Below the pieces are notes generated by a model. The model searched no databases. It was not told the origin of the DNA and worked only from the letters and a program-made list of their open reading frames with translations. Positions 23,481-36,800 of a stretch of DNA of 64,000 nt are shown here, piece after piece. The DNA comes from Nautilus pompilius (lineage: Eukaryota > Mollusca > Cephalopoda > Nautilida > Nautilidae): positions 36,001-100,000 of the forward strand of contig JACATO010002141.1 in assembly GCA_018389105.1 (NCBI GenBank). The letters run 5' to 3'. The translations under genes and the position numbers were made by a program. Within the stretch, counting starts at the first letter, position 1. Each line of letters begins with the position of its first letter.

Positions 23481-24485
23481 ATTTTTTTATGTTGAAAATT
23501 TAGAACACATTTGATTTTAATAGTTAACCATTTATAACCAGCTGATCTCTTTTTAGGTCCTTAAAACGACTCACAAATTCCTCTTTGTTCACAGATTTTC
23601 ATTTTAATAAGACTAGTGGGTATTGAACTGAACTTCCACTAAACAGCTGAAGGCAATGCTACCATCCTAACCAAATACAACTTTCTGTTACCTGCTAGAC
23701 AAATGACTGAAAACCACACCAGGTTCTGAATGTATTAATTCCTGCACAAGAATTTGGTGAACAAGATGACGACTTCAAAACCAGTATAATATGCAATAGA
23801 TCTGGCAAATGACCAAAGACAGTATTATCCTCCCGTAGGAACCAACTGTTTTATCAAGCTTGCTCAGTGAATAAATGAGACAAGAAACTGTGTTTTTCAA
23901 TCTACAAAGATTTTGATTTTCAAACAGTCTTACTGTGCAGTAGATAAACTGGAACAGCAGTAACAACAACAACAACAAGTTATTTTCTTGAACAGAAATT
24001 TACAGATACTAACAAATACAATATAAACCTAACCCCCACAGAAACACAAACTAATTAATTAAGCAACATATACATAATCCAGCTTGAAAATCTAATATTT
24101 TGAACTCATTTTCTTTAATCTGTATAACCTCTATTTTGTAAGTGCAGAAAGTTACATTTGCAATAAAAAGTTCTACAAACTTAAGAAAAAGAACTATCTG
24201 GTTGTAACCTAACAGATGTAATCAAGTCATTACATTTACACAGACACTAGAAGATTAAAGTGAAGATTGATTTTCTCTCCAGCTCATTGGGAAATTCCAC
24301 TTTGCGAAGGTGAACAACAAAAATAAACTCTACATCTGATGAAGTGGCAAAGAAAGAAAAAGTGGGGAAAGTGCAGTCAATATGCATTCGAGAATTACAT
24401 ATAATGCTTAGTTTGGTCTATAAAATCTTTTGAAAAAAAATAGTAGAAATAATAGTGTTTGAGCTAAAAATTTCAAAGGAAAAGT

Positions 24486-24526
24486 TGTGTGTGTGTGTGT
24501 GTGTGTGGAGAGAGAGAGAGAGAGAG
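24486..24526 (+). repeat. (GT)n(GA)n compound microsatellite
   Basis: About ten GT units pass directly into about nine GA units. Confidence 0.9.
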
Positions 24527-24580
24527 TTTATTGATACGAACTGGTTTTGTCCATTAACAGAAAGTGATTTTAAAAAATGT

Positions 24581-24735
24581 TTATGGGCTGGTTGCTGAAA
24601 TAATGATAGCTGAATTAAATCTATTTCATGTACTTAAAAATTCTTAACACTATTTCAACTGAATAGTTTGGTAATAATAATAATTTTCTGACTAAACAGA
24701 TTGAATGTGCTAGATATGTCATTTATTTTATTCAC
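24581..24735 (+). repeat. Diverged duplicated segment, copy B
   Basis: A shortened version of copy A in the same orientation, about 1.3 kb away, with internal deletions. Both copies end near a TAATAATAA run and an ACTAG/CTAGATATGTC-like stretch. Confidence 0.55.
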
Positions 24736-25107
24736 CCCCGGTAATTAACTGGCTGAGTAGGCAGCATTGATTCACAAAGTGCAAACATTTGCAGTAGTTA
24801 AATTCAAAGCATAATTATTCAGTCCATAATAACAATTTAACGAAATATGAAAATCTTGTGATAAGACCCAAAGCCATACAGAGATTCTCTCTAATTCAGC
24901 AGTTAATTTATCAACCTGGTCCCTCAATTACACTTTAGATGAGATAATCTCAGCTTATAAAACAGCTTGCTCACATTTTGTAATTCCACACACAATTCTT
25001 TGCCTTAAGACCACCTGAATCCACTTTTATTTGATGAAACTTTCATAATTTTTTTTATTAAAATGATACACTAGCAACCAGAACTATGATTACACCATTG
25101 AATTAAG

Positions 25108-25305
25108 GTGGCTGCTGGCCCAGTGGTTAACCTGGGTTCCTTCTGGTTTTCTTTCTCAGCCAGCTGTGTGGGTTTCCTCCCACATCTAAAAATGAAGAGT
25201 TCTAATAGAAATTCCCATGCCAAAGTTAACAAAGCCAACTCCCTCAGAGCAAGATAGATGATGCTCTCTAATGAATAACTGCAGTAATACACTGGTGTAT
25301 AACAC
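25108..25305 (+). repeat. tRNA-derived SINE copy (B box deleted)
   Basis: GGCTGCTGGCCCAGTGGTTA head, then GCCAGCTGTGTGGGTTTCCT and CCCACATCTAAAAATGAAGA, GTTCTAATAGAAATTCC, CATGCCAAAGTTAACAAAG. These match the 44.6-kb copy through the core. Confidence 0.75.
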
Positions 25306-25999
25306 AATGAGAATGATGAAATAAAATAATTCTAGCATCAAGGTGGACAGAACAACTTAATGAAAAACATACTAACAAAATTTCTAAGCATATGGATTTC
25401 TAGCAGTTGTGAGTGTGGTATGCATGTAACTGTTGGGATATTTCAAGGGTGAATCTCCAATTATAGCTACCAGTGTATATCTATCTTATTTCTGAAGAAA
25501 AATAACTGAAATGTTGCTACACTTCAATGAAAAACATGTACTCCTTCAACTTATACTCACATTCTGGTGAAATTTCTTTTAAACAGAAGTGATGATGAAA
25601 TCTTGTTGAATAGAAAATGAAATTAAATTGATTTGAACATTTAGAAACAATTTTACAAATGTTCAAATTAAAATTATTCATGTGCATTTTTTAAATTAAA
25701 AAAAGAAAAGCATTCATTTAAAATTCATATTAAAGGATTTTGTAACAAAAAATCTCATTAATCAATGCAATTAATTATAATATACACATTAAACAAAGCA
25801 AATTGCAATATTTCAAAGATATAATCACTAAAGTGAATTCACACTATTTAATGACTAATTAAAAAAATCTTAAAAATGGGTTAAAAAATCATCCTTAAGT
25901 GTGCTGCTATAAAACAAACCTTTACTTTAGAAAAAAAAATTTTTAAAAGGTTTTTTTTAAAAAGTTCAGTATCTAGAGTATCCCATCTTAGAATCATCA

Positions 26000-26700
26000 C
26001 CAAACATTGAATTATCCTTGAGGTAACTTAGTCCATTCCTGGTGCAGTGCCAGGGTTAATTACATGAGTCGGTAGGTCCTTTTCTCTTAATATGAGAGTC
26101 AGGTAATCCTAGATGCTTTACTGGATTAAGAGCTGTGTTTGAAGAATGTGACCTACAAATATTATGTCATTGATGCAGTACAGTGTGGCCTAGTATTATC
26201 CTCCATTATACTGGTAGTGGCATAGCTGCATAATAGAATATTTGCCTTAGTAAGTAACAACACTGAGTGTTCCTAGAAGAGTTATAAAGCACACAGCCAC
26301 ATTCTGTTATGACCTCAATGATGTTTCTTTGTGCATAAACCAGGGTTTTCCTTCTCCAAACTTTTGTAGAGCCAACCACACAATAAAAGAGAAATTTACT
26401 TTTGTCAGACCAATGAATGTGCCACCATGAGCACATATTCCAATGATTATGCTGCTGCACCTACATAAAACATTCTTGTTTGTGCCTTAGCAACAGTAAC
26501 AGCCATCAATAAGAACATCTAGCTTGGCATCTCGACTATTCAGTTTTTTAAATAAGTTCTGAATGCCATTGATCCACTGAATTCTTAGAACTGTGGTGCT
26601 GGTGAATGGAACCTAATTTACTATGTGGACAGAGTTCTGACTGTCTTTCCTAATTGGTTTCTTTGCATGTCCACTGCCAGGCATATTGCAAAATTTGCAC
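26000..26700 (-). pseudogene. Decayed Tc1-like transposase in the PH-gene intron
   Basis: Read on the minus strand, 26460-26206 gives WWHIHWSDKSKFLF and KVWRRK, the W-x-HVxFSDESRF and RVWRR blocks of Tc1-like transposases. The first catalytic Asp is in SDKSK. Farther downstream (about 26205-26080) EDNTRPHCTA matches the QDNARPH block with the second catalytic Asp, followed by LNPVKHL (LNPIEHLW). Farther still, CTRNGLSYL fits the QEWxxIPQ region. Multiple stops and frame changes are present. Terminal repeats were not located, so the limits are approximate. Confidence 0.75.
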
Positions 26701-26704
26701 ATTA

Positions 26705-29700
26705 AACGATCGATAACTAAATAATACACATTCAGTTGTCAACCAATTTTAACTTCAAGGGTCTGCTTTATGTATTCTTATAATTTATTGTCTTGCTGCA
26801 TTACTATATGGTTTCCTAGCCATGTGCAGAAATTATGAACAATTTACATGTGCACAAAACCAGGCAAACAACTGGCAATTTTTAAAATTTATGCTCTCTC
26901 AACTCTTAAAAAGGTTAATGCACAAAGCATGAGCATTTGGTGTAGGAATTTTGTCATACTTACATGTTAGTTGGTTCTGCTCAATCCTATAAAATGATCA
27001 AAACAAATAGTTTCCAGCTTATCTTGCTTAGGTGAATATTTTCAGTCAGTATTTTTAAAACTAGAACTTGTGTACTGTTCATACAAAGAGGTTTCTAATC
27101 AAAGTTTTAAAAAATAAAAACAAACTTGACATTCCAAAAAAGTTCAACAACATTCAATAAATGAAATTTATATTTCATATTTTCATTTGCATTTGTTAAA
27201 ATGGAAACCTAATATAAGGGAGCTAACTTCATGTATTTTGATAACTTTAATAAATTATATTTCCCTATATAATTCTCCAATAACCAGTATACATTATCAT
27301 TTTTGAAAACAAAAATCAAAAAGCAAATTATAATGATCTAATTACATGAAATTAATTTTATTTATGCATTCATAGTTAAATAAAAAATAGCTTAAATTGA
27401 AATTTTATAATTTGAAGAATTTACCATTTTTTAAAGTTAGGCAAAAATCAAGATACATGAAAAAGACAATTTAACTAGAAATTCACTTTTAAGTATGTAA
27501 AAATATTTAAAATGTAGAAAAGTCAAGAATTTATTTCATACGCCCTAAACACAACCAGATGCTTATCTACCAGGTAAACCATGATGTGAAACACCAAGTA
27601 ATAAAACCAAGGATGAAATTAGACAAGGCTGATTAATTTGATCTGATGTAATAGTAGAGCTCTCATACATGAATTTTTTTCCTAAAGGTGAAGTTCTTGT
27701 TTAATCTAAGGCGTATTATGAGCTCCTTTAACAGCTTGCTAATGTTTACAGCTGTTTTTCAAGAGAATTTTGAGAAATTATCTTTCAGTTATTCCTAATG
27801 GAAACATCAAAGTCAAATGATAACGCCAACAACACAAGATGAGAAACACTTGGAGTATACTGGTTGCATGAAATATGCTTGTGGGTATTTGAAAACCATC
27901 AGCTGACGATAAACACCAGCTTTCTTATAAATGGGATGATAAGAATCTTTTACTGCTAAGAGTTTTGTCTGCTTGATTAAATAACAGCCAAGGATTTGTG
28001 TATAGTACTTGAATATTGTGCAACTTATCTTGCTTCAAAGAATAGCATCTAAAGAGAATATAAAGATGTGAACCAAGTAAATAAAAAACAATTCCTTTCA
28101 AGTAAATTTACTCTCTACTGTTAAGCGACCATACCATAAAAATAACAATAAACAACATTTAAGAATTAAATACCTAAAAATGATGTGCTGCTGCTGTTGA
28201 CAAGCTTTTTTTAAAAAAGGAAATATATAATTTAAAATTTCTTGTAATTCAAGGAAATATTTACTGAGAGTTTAAAAAGGTTTTTAAACAGTACAAATCT
28301 CATTAAAAGATTAGAAACAGAATTTTCAGATTTTCATCAAGTTGCTACATAGAGAAGCAGACAATTTCTGAAATGTCTTAATACAGTATTCTCATTTACA
28401 ATGCATTCTTTCTCAGGTGACATTTTCTCCTCTGGCATCTTTTGGTTTTACTTGATACATTCACTTCAAAAGTAGTTGTCATTGTTGTTTAAAAAAAAAT
28501 GTATTTCGGATTTAGTCATTTAGCTTTTCATCAACTGGTATGTTTTCCATGGCCAACAAAAACTTACAACTTCATCACATTCGCAAAATCTTTTTGGTAT
28601 GTCTCTCTTGATCATTACATAATTACCTTTAAAAGAAAGTTTCTATTTTCTCCACCACCTAAATAAGTTTCATAATCAAAAAGACAATGGAGAGATGAAA
28701 ATTAAAGAAGAGACTCTGCAAGAAATAAACTTTTCAACTCTGGCATTCAAGTTTGCAATATGGTACACTTAAGTTGGCCAATGGTATCCAAAACAAATTT
28801 ACAACCAGACCAAAAAAATTAATTGAACCATGGGTTTTGTTCTTTTGTCATCTTAGTATTTATCATCTTTCAGGTTTTGTTAAGTGTACTAATTAATTTC
28901 TAAAATCAAAACAATGCCCCCCCATGTTGTAAAGATAAGTATATTTTATAATTATTCACTGCTACAAACTGGAAGATATTAAAATTTATCTTCTGGTGCT
29001 ACTGATTAGTCATCCTGCAATCTCTCAGTGCAGACAAGTTTTTGCACTAGCTTATTTTTATAAAAAATTTGCTATAAGGCTCAAAACGAACTGATTTCAA
29101 CTTTATCTCCATTGCACCTATTTAACATCCAAGCAATTTATTGCCATATACAACAATGACATTGTCCCCTGGTTTAAATTTCCTGAACTAAGCAGAGGAG
29201 AACATGGTGAAAAAATTAGCTGCATGCCTACTGTAGAAAGGCTCTACTAAACTTTTTTTATTTTAAAAGACATGGGAGAAAACTAGAAAACCAAGGAAAA
29301 AAAAAAAAAATGGCTGAGAAGCTAAGCCAAGAAGGTAACTCAAAACCAAGTCAAACCTGACCATAATTCAAACCCTCCCTCAACTTCTGCAGTCCAGTAG
29401 GCTAACCACTGTGCTACCCGCCACCTTAAACTGAAGTTAATTAAAGGAATTTATTGCTTTCCACACACTTAAACCCATAGTTACTTTGACAACCTTAGTC
29501 ATATCTCTTATTCCTAAGCTGGCTTAATTTAATTTTTTTAAAAATCTCTTTGCACAACACTTGTAAAATCCAGCTTAAGAGTCCAATAGAAGTAATTAAA
29601 TAAGCAAACACGGCACAGTATGTTATCTACTAGCGGTGTTCAAATGAAACCCTGCTGGATACCATTACACTGACAGTATTCCACCTAGGTATCATTTGAA

Positions 29701-32635
29701 TGCCCCTAGTATTGAATGAAAGCCAATCTGTAATAAATCAATCTAAAATTCTGTATTAGAGCTTAAGAGGTTGCATTGAGCCATTATCAGGAAAATCTGG
29801 CATTTAATATCAACTGATCAGTACACAAACAGGTCACTTCATGGGCAGATAGAGAGAAAGAAAAATTAATTTTCTTCTAGAACGTTTGCAATAGTTGCCC
29901 AGAATTAGATAGGAAATAAGTTAAAAGCAGGTGGAAATTTCGTCAATGATCAAATAAACAATTAAAAAAAGCAAAACAAAACAAAACAATGTAAACTAGA
30001 CTCAAATTAATTTTAAAGCAAGGTTTACACAATTTAAGTTTTGTAACAAAATAAACTATCTTAAAGTAGTTATGAAAGGATTTGTTTAGTTTCTTCTTTA
30101 CTATGCAATAATGATTGTTTACAAAGTCAAACAAGCGTAGATAGTGTATTCTTTTCTTTAACATTTGAAACAATTATTCAGATTTTTTAAAAAAGATTTT
30201 ATATGCCATGCCTCCGTTAACAAATTTAGTTTTTGCAGTTTTATTTAGTTAGTGGAAAGGAAGGAAGGAAGAATGCTACCAGACTAACAAAGGGCTCCAG
30301 AGAACTACCAATTTTATTTTTAAATTAGTTTACACTATCATGACCATCAATTTACTTATTGTGTTCATCAGCCCATTTAGTTACAGTACTTAGTAATTGT
30401 AACTGCAGAGAAACAAGAGTTTGTATTCTCAAAAACCTTAGTTACTTTGAAAACCTTTTGCACCATCTCAGTTAGATATTGCTTTTATAGTTTTCCTTAC
30501 ACATCAGGTATAAGAACTGTCTTTGCATGATGCTCTTTGTATGTTTGCCATAATCTGCATAAAAGCAGGCTGATTTTAGCATGAAAAGCAAGGAAAAAAA
30601 AAAAGATCTAGTGAGGGCATCCTCTTGAAATAGTAATTGAAATATCTTGTTTGGCTATGGAATTGTTAAATCTGCTAGAATTCTATCCAAATGGTTGGGT
30701 GTTAGCCCGTTACTGAATTAACAAACAAACAATTCTCAAACCTCCTTTATCCTATAGCACTGAGTGGTTATGTAACATATCTATTTTGTGAACTGTCTGT
30801 AGTTGAAAAAACTACTAAACTGTTGTCCAGAATGACATACAGTTCTCAACTGCTTAAGCATACATTTCCTACCACAAACTGACTTAGTTTATTTCAAGAA
30901 CAGAATTTCAGATGCTACAAGTTTTATGCCATGTACAAATTAAGTGTACACATTTCTAGGTATTTAGTTTTTAAATATTGTTTATTAATGATTTTTATGG
31001 TTTGGGCCACTTAACAGTAGAGAGTTAGTTTACTTGAAAGAGTTGCTTTTGTCTTTTAATACTTTGTTCACATCTACACTGGTTTGTTTAAAAAGCATGT
31101 TGGCCATGTGGAAGTTTTTAAATAATTTTGTTTGCTCCTTAGCTAGATCTGTAAAATACAAAACTTAATAACTGCCAAATGAAGAAACTTTCCAGTATCT
31201 CAGCTAATCTATTACAAAAAAAAAAAAAAACAGACCTCCTGCAGAAAACTTGATAATCAATAAGAACTTTTCTAATTCAGAATTCTGGTTATCAGTTGCT
31301 ACCAAAGTTACTTTTGGTTCTTCTGGGACATTTGACAAATTGGAAAACTCAAGTATTATTACAGAAAACAGCCCATATTAAAAGCTACTTTAGAAACAAC
31401 CTAGAAATCCAACAAAAAAAGTTCTCATCTACTTTCCTAAGATTTGGACAGGCAACCTAAATTGTAACCCTACACAACACAAGCTGATAATAGTAGTATC
31501 ATGGTCTAGACTCCAGACTCTAGAGCATGTTTTAGCTGTTCTGGTTATGGTCCTTTACCCCACTGAACACCATGTCGCATCACCAAATAACTAAGCATCT
31601 TCTGTGGCCAGTTTAATATGTCGATCTCTTTCCCATCAAATGTATTTGTAAAATAGCAGTTCTCATTGATTCTATTTCACAGAACATCAACATAAAACCT
31701 CATCTTGAAGAACATGATGTAGGCATGAAATTCATCATCAACAGAGGGACGAGAAATAGTTATAAAGAAAGAGTACAAAAGCTCAGCTTGCCTTGTCTAA
31801 ACCAACCTTAAGAATGAAAGAATACAGATTCCCTCACTTTTTGTTTAGACAAAATAGCAAAACTATGGAAAGAAAGAGTTCTTTGACAAGATATGGCTAA
31901 GACAAAAAAAACATAGTACGAGAACTATCAGAGTTTCTCCAACACTCAAGAACTATCAAGATAAAGAGAACTATGTTCCATATGAGCTGGAAAGAAATGT
32001 TTCTGAGACAAGCACTTGGATAAATCATCTCTCTTCTGCCCAAAAAAGAATAATTTTGGTGAGTGGCTACCTCTTATTACAGTAGGATAACTTAATTATA
32101 AACAACTATGATAGCAAAATGTGGAACCAATCTAGCTACATTTTATCCATATTCTAATTTGCAAATGAGAACTTTCACAGTAAAATAAAATTACTTAGCA
32201 ACACTAACACAAAAAAAAATAAGTCAAGACCAGTTGATAGGTGTTATTTAAAAACTGCATTTGAAAGCAACTTATTCAAGTCCTTACAAGTGAATGCAAC
32301 TGCTGAATAAACAAGCGCCAATGTTTTCAGGTTTTCTTAATGCAAGAGAAAAACAGAAGAGCTGTCTTTGAGAGGTTATATATAAAAACTAAGTTTTGTT
32401 TTACATTATCTACTTCTGATTATCTTAAATGTAAATTAACTGTGCTGTGCAACAACAAAAAAGTAGAGAGCCATTATAGTTAAGGTTGTGACCTGGCCTT
32501 TTCATAGAACACTGTTTAGATGTTTTCATCATACTGGTGCTATTCAAGTATCATTGACCTTTCCTTTTATCCATTATACTCATTTGCATCCTTTTGCACA
32601 TGTACTGATTCTATTTTCAGTGTGTCTCTAAATGT
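26705..32635. other. Intronic stretch, no gene seen
   Basis: AT-rich intron. Only a SINE 5' end (29.34-29.43 kb) is recognised. An open frame at 29943-30173 on the minus strand is Lys/Phe-rich and unconvincing. Confidence 0.5.
29335..29430 (-). repeat. tRNA-derived SINE 5' end
   Basis: Minus strand GTGGCGGGTAGCACAGTGGT (A box) and GGGTTTGAATTATGG (B-box-like), followed by the start of the body. The 3' part is absent. Confidence 0.65.
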
Positions 32636-32639
32636 ATCA

Positions 32640-33870
32640 CCCTCCTAAGCATTGAACTTGACATTGCAGGTGGAAAGTGTTATTTTTTTCTTTAATTATA
32701 AACACACTGTTGTAGTTTTTCTCAATGTCAATAAAAGAGATATGCAGAATTGGCAAGCAGACACTATTTGTGATTTAAAAAAGAAGAAACAATTCTGTAC
32801 TAGAGTAGCTCAGACTTGCCAAGTGGTTCAACAACTAGAGAGACTGATATCTGGACCAGTTTGTGGGAAACAAGCAATTTTCTTTCTTTGATGAAAGTGA
32901 TTTTAATGCACCATCTGGTGACTTACACAATCTAAGAAACAGCGTTCAAGTGAAAAATTAAGTGGAGGATGAAAGTCAGCTGCTGCAGATTTTTTTTTTT
33001 TGTTGAAGATTTCCAGAAAGTGAAAACTTGCAACTAGAGATGTACAATGTGGACAAACCAAACCTTCCTGGCAATATTCATTGATGAGGACTTCAGCAGC
33101 ATCTGATAAAAAATTCCATGCTTCCAGCTATAAATTTGTAAAGATAGACTGACAGTTACGTGCTGTGCAGAAATATGACCAATCCACGCAAACTTAGCAT
33201 AATTGGAAAAACTAAAAGTCTAACTATCAAATATGCCTGTAAATTATTTTAACTATAAGAGAGTCTGAGAACACTTCAATCAAAGTACTTGCCAGTAAAA
33301 CCCGTTCTGCAATTAGACAATGCACCCTCCAACACTAACAAAAAGATTTCTGAAAATGGCAACATTTTCATGAACTATTTATCTCCAAATGTCACATCTC
33401 TGATTAAGTCTATGGGCCAGGGAATGACAACATTTATAAAGAAAATGATTAAACATTTTGGATGCAATTTTTGAAGTGACTAGAGCATGATATTTAGTGA
33501 AACCCATAACAATTAAAAGATCATGGCACAAAATTATTCTGGACATTGATGACACTCTAGCAGAAATTCTGTAGCAGTCAAGTTGATATATAAAATATTG
33601 GAGAACAAAAGAGCAATTGCTTGAACTTGGCTATAAAATACTAGCTAACAATGACACTGAAGCAAGTGCAAACAGCCAAGTCAAGTGAAAGTGAGGGGAG
33701 GAGTTGATTCATTGCATCAGTCATTCATAGTACTGCAGTTGAAAATTTGCTGGACTATTTTAAGCATAAAGAGAACATATCAATGACTGAGAAACTAGTT
33801 TTACATAGACTACATATAAACAGAGGAGAAGAAAAGTTAATCTATAAAACAAAATGCAAATCTTTACAAC
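32640..33870 (+). pseudogene. Tigger/jerky-like (pogo group, DDE_1) transposase fossil
   Basis: Plus-strand pieces in order: a DNA-binding-region remnant (ICDLKKKKQFCTRV, then ISGPVCGKQAI, which fits the ISGPMLCEKA block), AADFFFVEDFQK, VYNVDKPNL (first catalytic Asp; usual form N-x-DET), a degraded LTVLLCAN/VIGKSK-like stretch (SIIGKTKSL), PVLQLDNAPSNTNKK (second catalytic Asp), and LSPNVTSLIKSMGQG (third position, normally MDQG, here Gly). The substituted third residue plus stops and frameshifts make it inactive. No terminal repeats were located. Sequence after 33480 is poorly recognisable. Confidence 0.8.
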
Positions 33871-33874
33871 CTCA

Positions 33875-36800
33875 TTTTACATTTCAACTTTAGCTTTTGG
33901 AGGTAAATATAATGAATGAGTTTTTGAAGCCTAATTTGCTTATGTTTTATACTATCCATGTTTTTGTTTTAGCCAGATAATCAAGAGTTGACAGTATACA
34001 GTGTGAATGTTTTGACAGGCAATCTGCATTTATTCACAAAAACAGCTGCAAAAAGTCATCCACACCATAGTTAAATCTGTGATTTATAGAAAACTGCACT
34101 TCATTTACGAAAAAAGGTCAAAAAAGAATATTTTTTAAAGCATTATCTTATATGCAATGTACAGTAATTAAATATTATTATCTCAATGCTTTAGAAACTG
34201 CCAACTTAGAGCTTTTTTGAGTGAGTAGAAAAAGTAACAAGCTAAAAACCCAAATTAATCCCATATAGTTTGATGCATAACTGAGTTTTTTGTGGTTTTC
34301 TTGACAGGAGAGTATTGTCTGCACATTCCTGAAAAGTATCAACCAATTGATTCCAATGAAATTTCTTTGAAATTAAAGAGTAAAGCTATTATAGAAAGCA
34401 AATTTAGTTAATTAAGATAGTTCATTATTAGCAAGAGACAGCAATGTTCCTTTAAAAGGCATTAAGAATAAATTAAAATGTCTCTTATGTTTGATTTTAA
34501 AAAAATTGATAATGAACCAGTGCGACAACTGCATTTACTCTTTCAGTGATGACTAAAAAAAATTTTTTCTTTAAATTGCTACCCCCAATAGTAGCATATG
34601 TTTGCATAAATTCATATGCGGGTATAATGATACCCAACAGACTTGTCTAATGCTAATAAAAGAAAATGTTGGCAATCAAAAGTGCCTGAAAGGTTAAAAA
34701 ACAAAAACAAAGTAATAAAAAGAATTGATTGCCTGGTAACTAGTAGTAGTATGGAAGAGGCAGATCTAAGAGACAATCTCATTCCATATTCAAATTCTAT
34801 TCCATCATGCTAAAATAAATGCAAAGTCAAGATAATAATCCATTATAAGCAAAAAGAGCAGCTATTCAGATTTCTCTTATTATACAACATGTATAATCCT
34901 GCTGTTGTAGAATTGTTCAATTTTATCTTCTCAATAGACATTTGTAATCTGGCTACAAAACAACTTGGCTAGATAAATTCAAACTATTTTCTGATTTTCA
35001 AATCCAGGTCCTCAACAAATTTGTAAAACCACAAAAATTTTCTTAAAATCTTAACATTCAGCAGGGAAGTCATCAATGATCTAAAGTCAGCCTATATTTT
35101 CTAAGATGTCTGCCTGCTAGTATAAAAGATCTTAATGATGAAAATTGTCCCACAATTAAATCATTATTATTTAGGGGAGGGAAAGAAGTGGCAGAACTTA
35201 AATTATTAACTTAGACCAAAAGTCCACGCCTCATAGTATTTTAGAATAGTAAAATTCTAAATAAGATAAAAAATGTTTTTCTTAAACAAATTCTAAGTCA
35301 AGGAATTCAAAACCAACTGTACAATAAGAGAAACTATCTTCTAGAGAGCTTTAAACTTTAACATAAAAGAATTCTTGTTAATGTATGATGAAGATTCTGG
35401 AAGCTTTTCTTCAAACACTTGATCAGCTGCTAGCCAATTCATAAATATCCAAATATCCTTTATGAACTAAATGAAATGTATCAAACCAATTGATTCTTTT
35501 TAGGATACATAAATTTTTCTTTTTCAAGTTGAATTAGAAAACTAGAATTGCCTTTTCTTTTTTTTTAGTGAATAGATGCAACATTTATAAAAAGATTCAG
35601 CTAATTAAATTTTTTTTCCATTTTGCAGAGACAATAGTAAAAAAAACAAAAAAAAAAAAACACCACCACAATGTTCTTTTTCTTTCCACTGGAGGTACAT
35701 ACAATTAATTAGAGATCTGACAAGTAAACTGAAACATGAACATTAAGAAATACTGATCAATGGAAGAATCTGCAGAAAATGAAGTGAATGTTTTCATTGC
35801 TGAGCTAATCTAGCTATTGTTGTGCCCTTCCCTGGCTGTGGAGTTTAGTTTGAGATCAGGGATTGTGTGCTTACAAACTGCGTCATTTGCACATCAGCAT
35901 CTTCTTCTCAGTGTGGGAGACCACAAGTGAAAGTCTCTACTAGACCTCTCCATTTTCAGATGTGGGAGAACACCAATGTGGTCTACTGAAGAGGAGTAAG
36001 AAGAAACATGCCAAACCAGGAATAAAACTCTAGCCCCACACCAGTTCATTTCAGAGAGAGACTTTTTAAATAACCAATGTCATTTTAAATGTATGAAACA
36101 CATCACACAAAATGAATTTCCAAGCAGAATTCCCAAATGCTGTAGAAAATATACAAAACATGTGTTTAGTCTACTGTGATACAAAGTTAAGAGAAAACTG
36201 ATTTAAAACTAAAACTAAAATAAAAACTGTCCATCTGTGCATTTGTTCTTTCTCTCTCAATTTTAACTATCTTAGTTTGGTTGCTATAGAAGTTTTGATC
36301 AAATCTGGACGATTGGAAAGTAGTAAAAAGTGGCTTTCCTTCCTTGTCTGACAAGGGAATCGCATGTAGCTGAAATTGTCTGGAAAATGTTTTAACAAGA
36401 CCAGCATGAAAAAACAAACAACATGCAGTCATCTTGGAAGAAATACACTTATAAGCAGTCAGCAGCACAAAAGAGAGACTGATCTTAGACTCGCATAAAC
36501 CTAAGTTATGAGAGCATATGATCACCAAAAATATTTTCATTTGAATAAATCTGTAATGTTGTTACACAAATTTTTGAAGTACATGGCGCTTTTCAGTACT
36601 GCATTTTTTAAAGTGCTTTACAGGAACTTTTTTAAACTGGAACCAAAACTTTTTTGTTTTTAAATTAACAGAACTCTGCATTTTGATATTATTAGTTTAG
36701 CCAGTGTCTTTTTAAAAATTAAAGTACTTTAAATTATATTCCAGTTATGAATGTTTTGTCCAGACTTGTGTGAACCATATATTATAGTCTGCAGTAATTA

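Larger units (their letters stand above)
21305..25100. other. Intronic stretch, no gene seen
   Basis: AT-rich intron. Holds the two duplicated segments, the GT/GA microsatellite and short A-runs. No coding frame with family resemblance. Confidence 0.5.

Noticed and set aside
36187-36540. 117-codon open frame on the minus strand inside the intron
   Set aside because: No domain, no splice-site support, Ser/Phe/Lys-rich composition. One frame of this size is expected by chance in 38 kb of intron.
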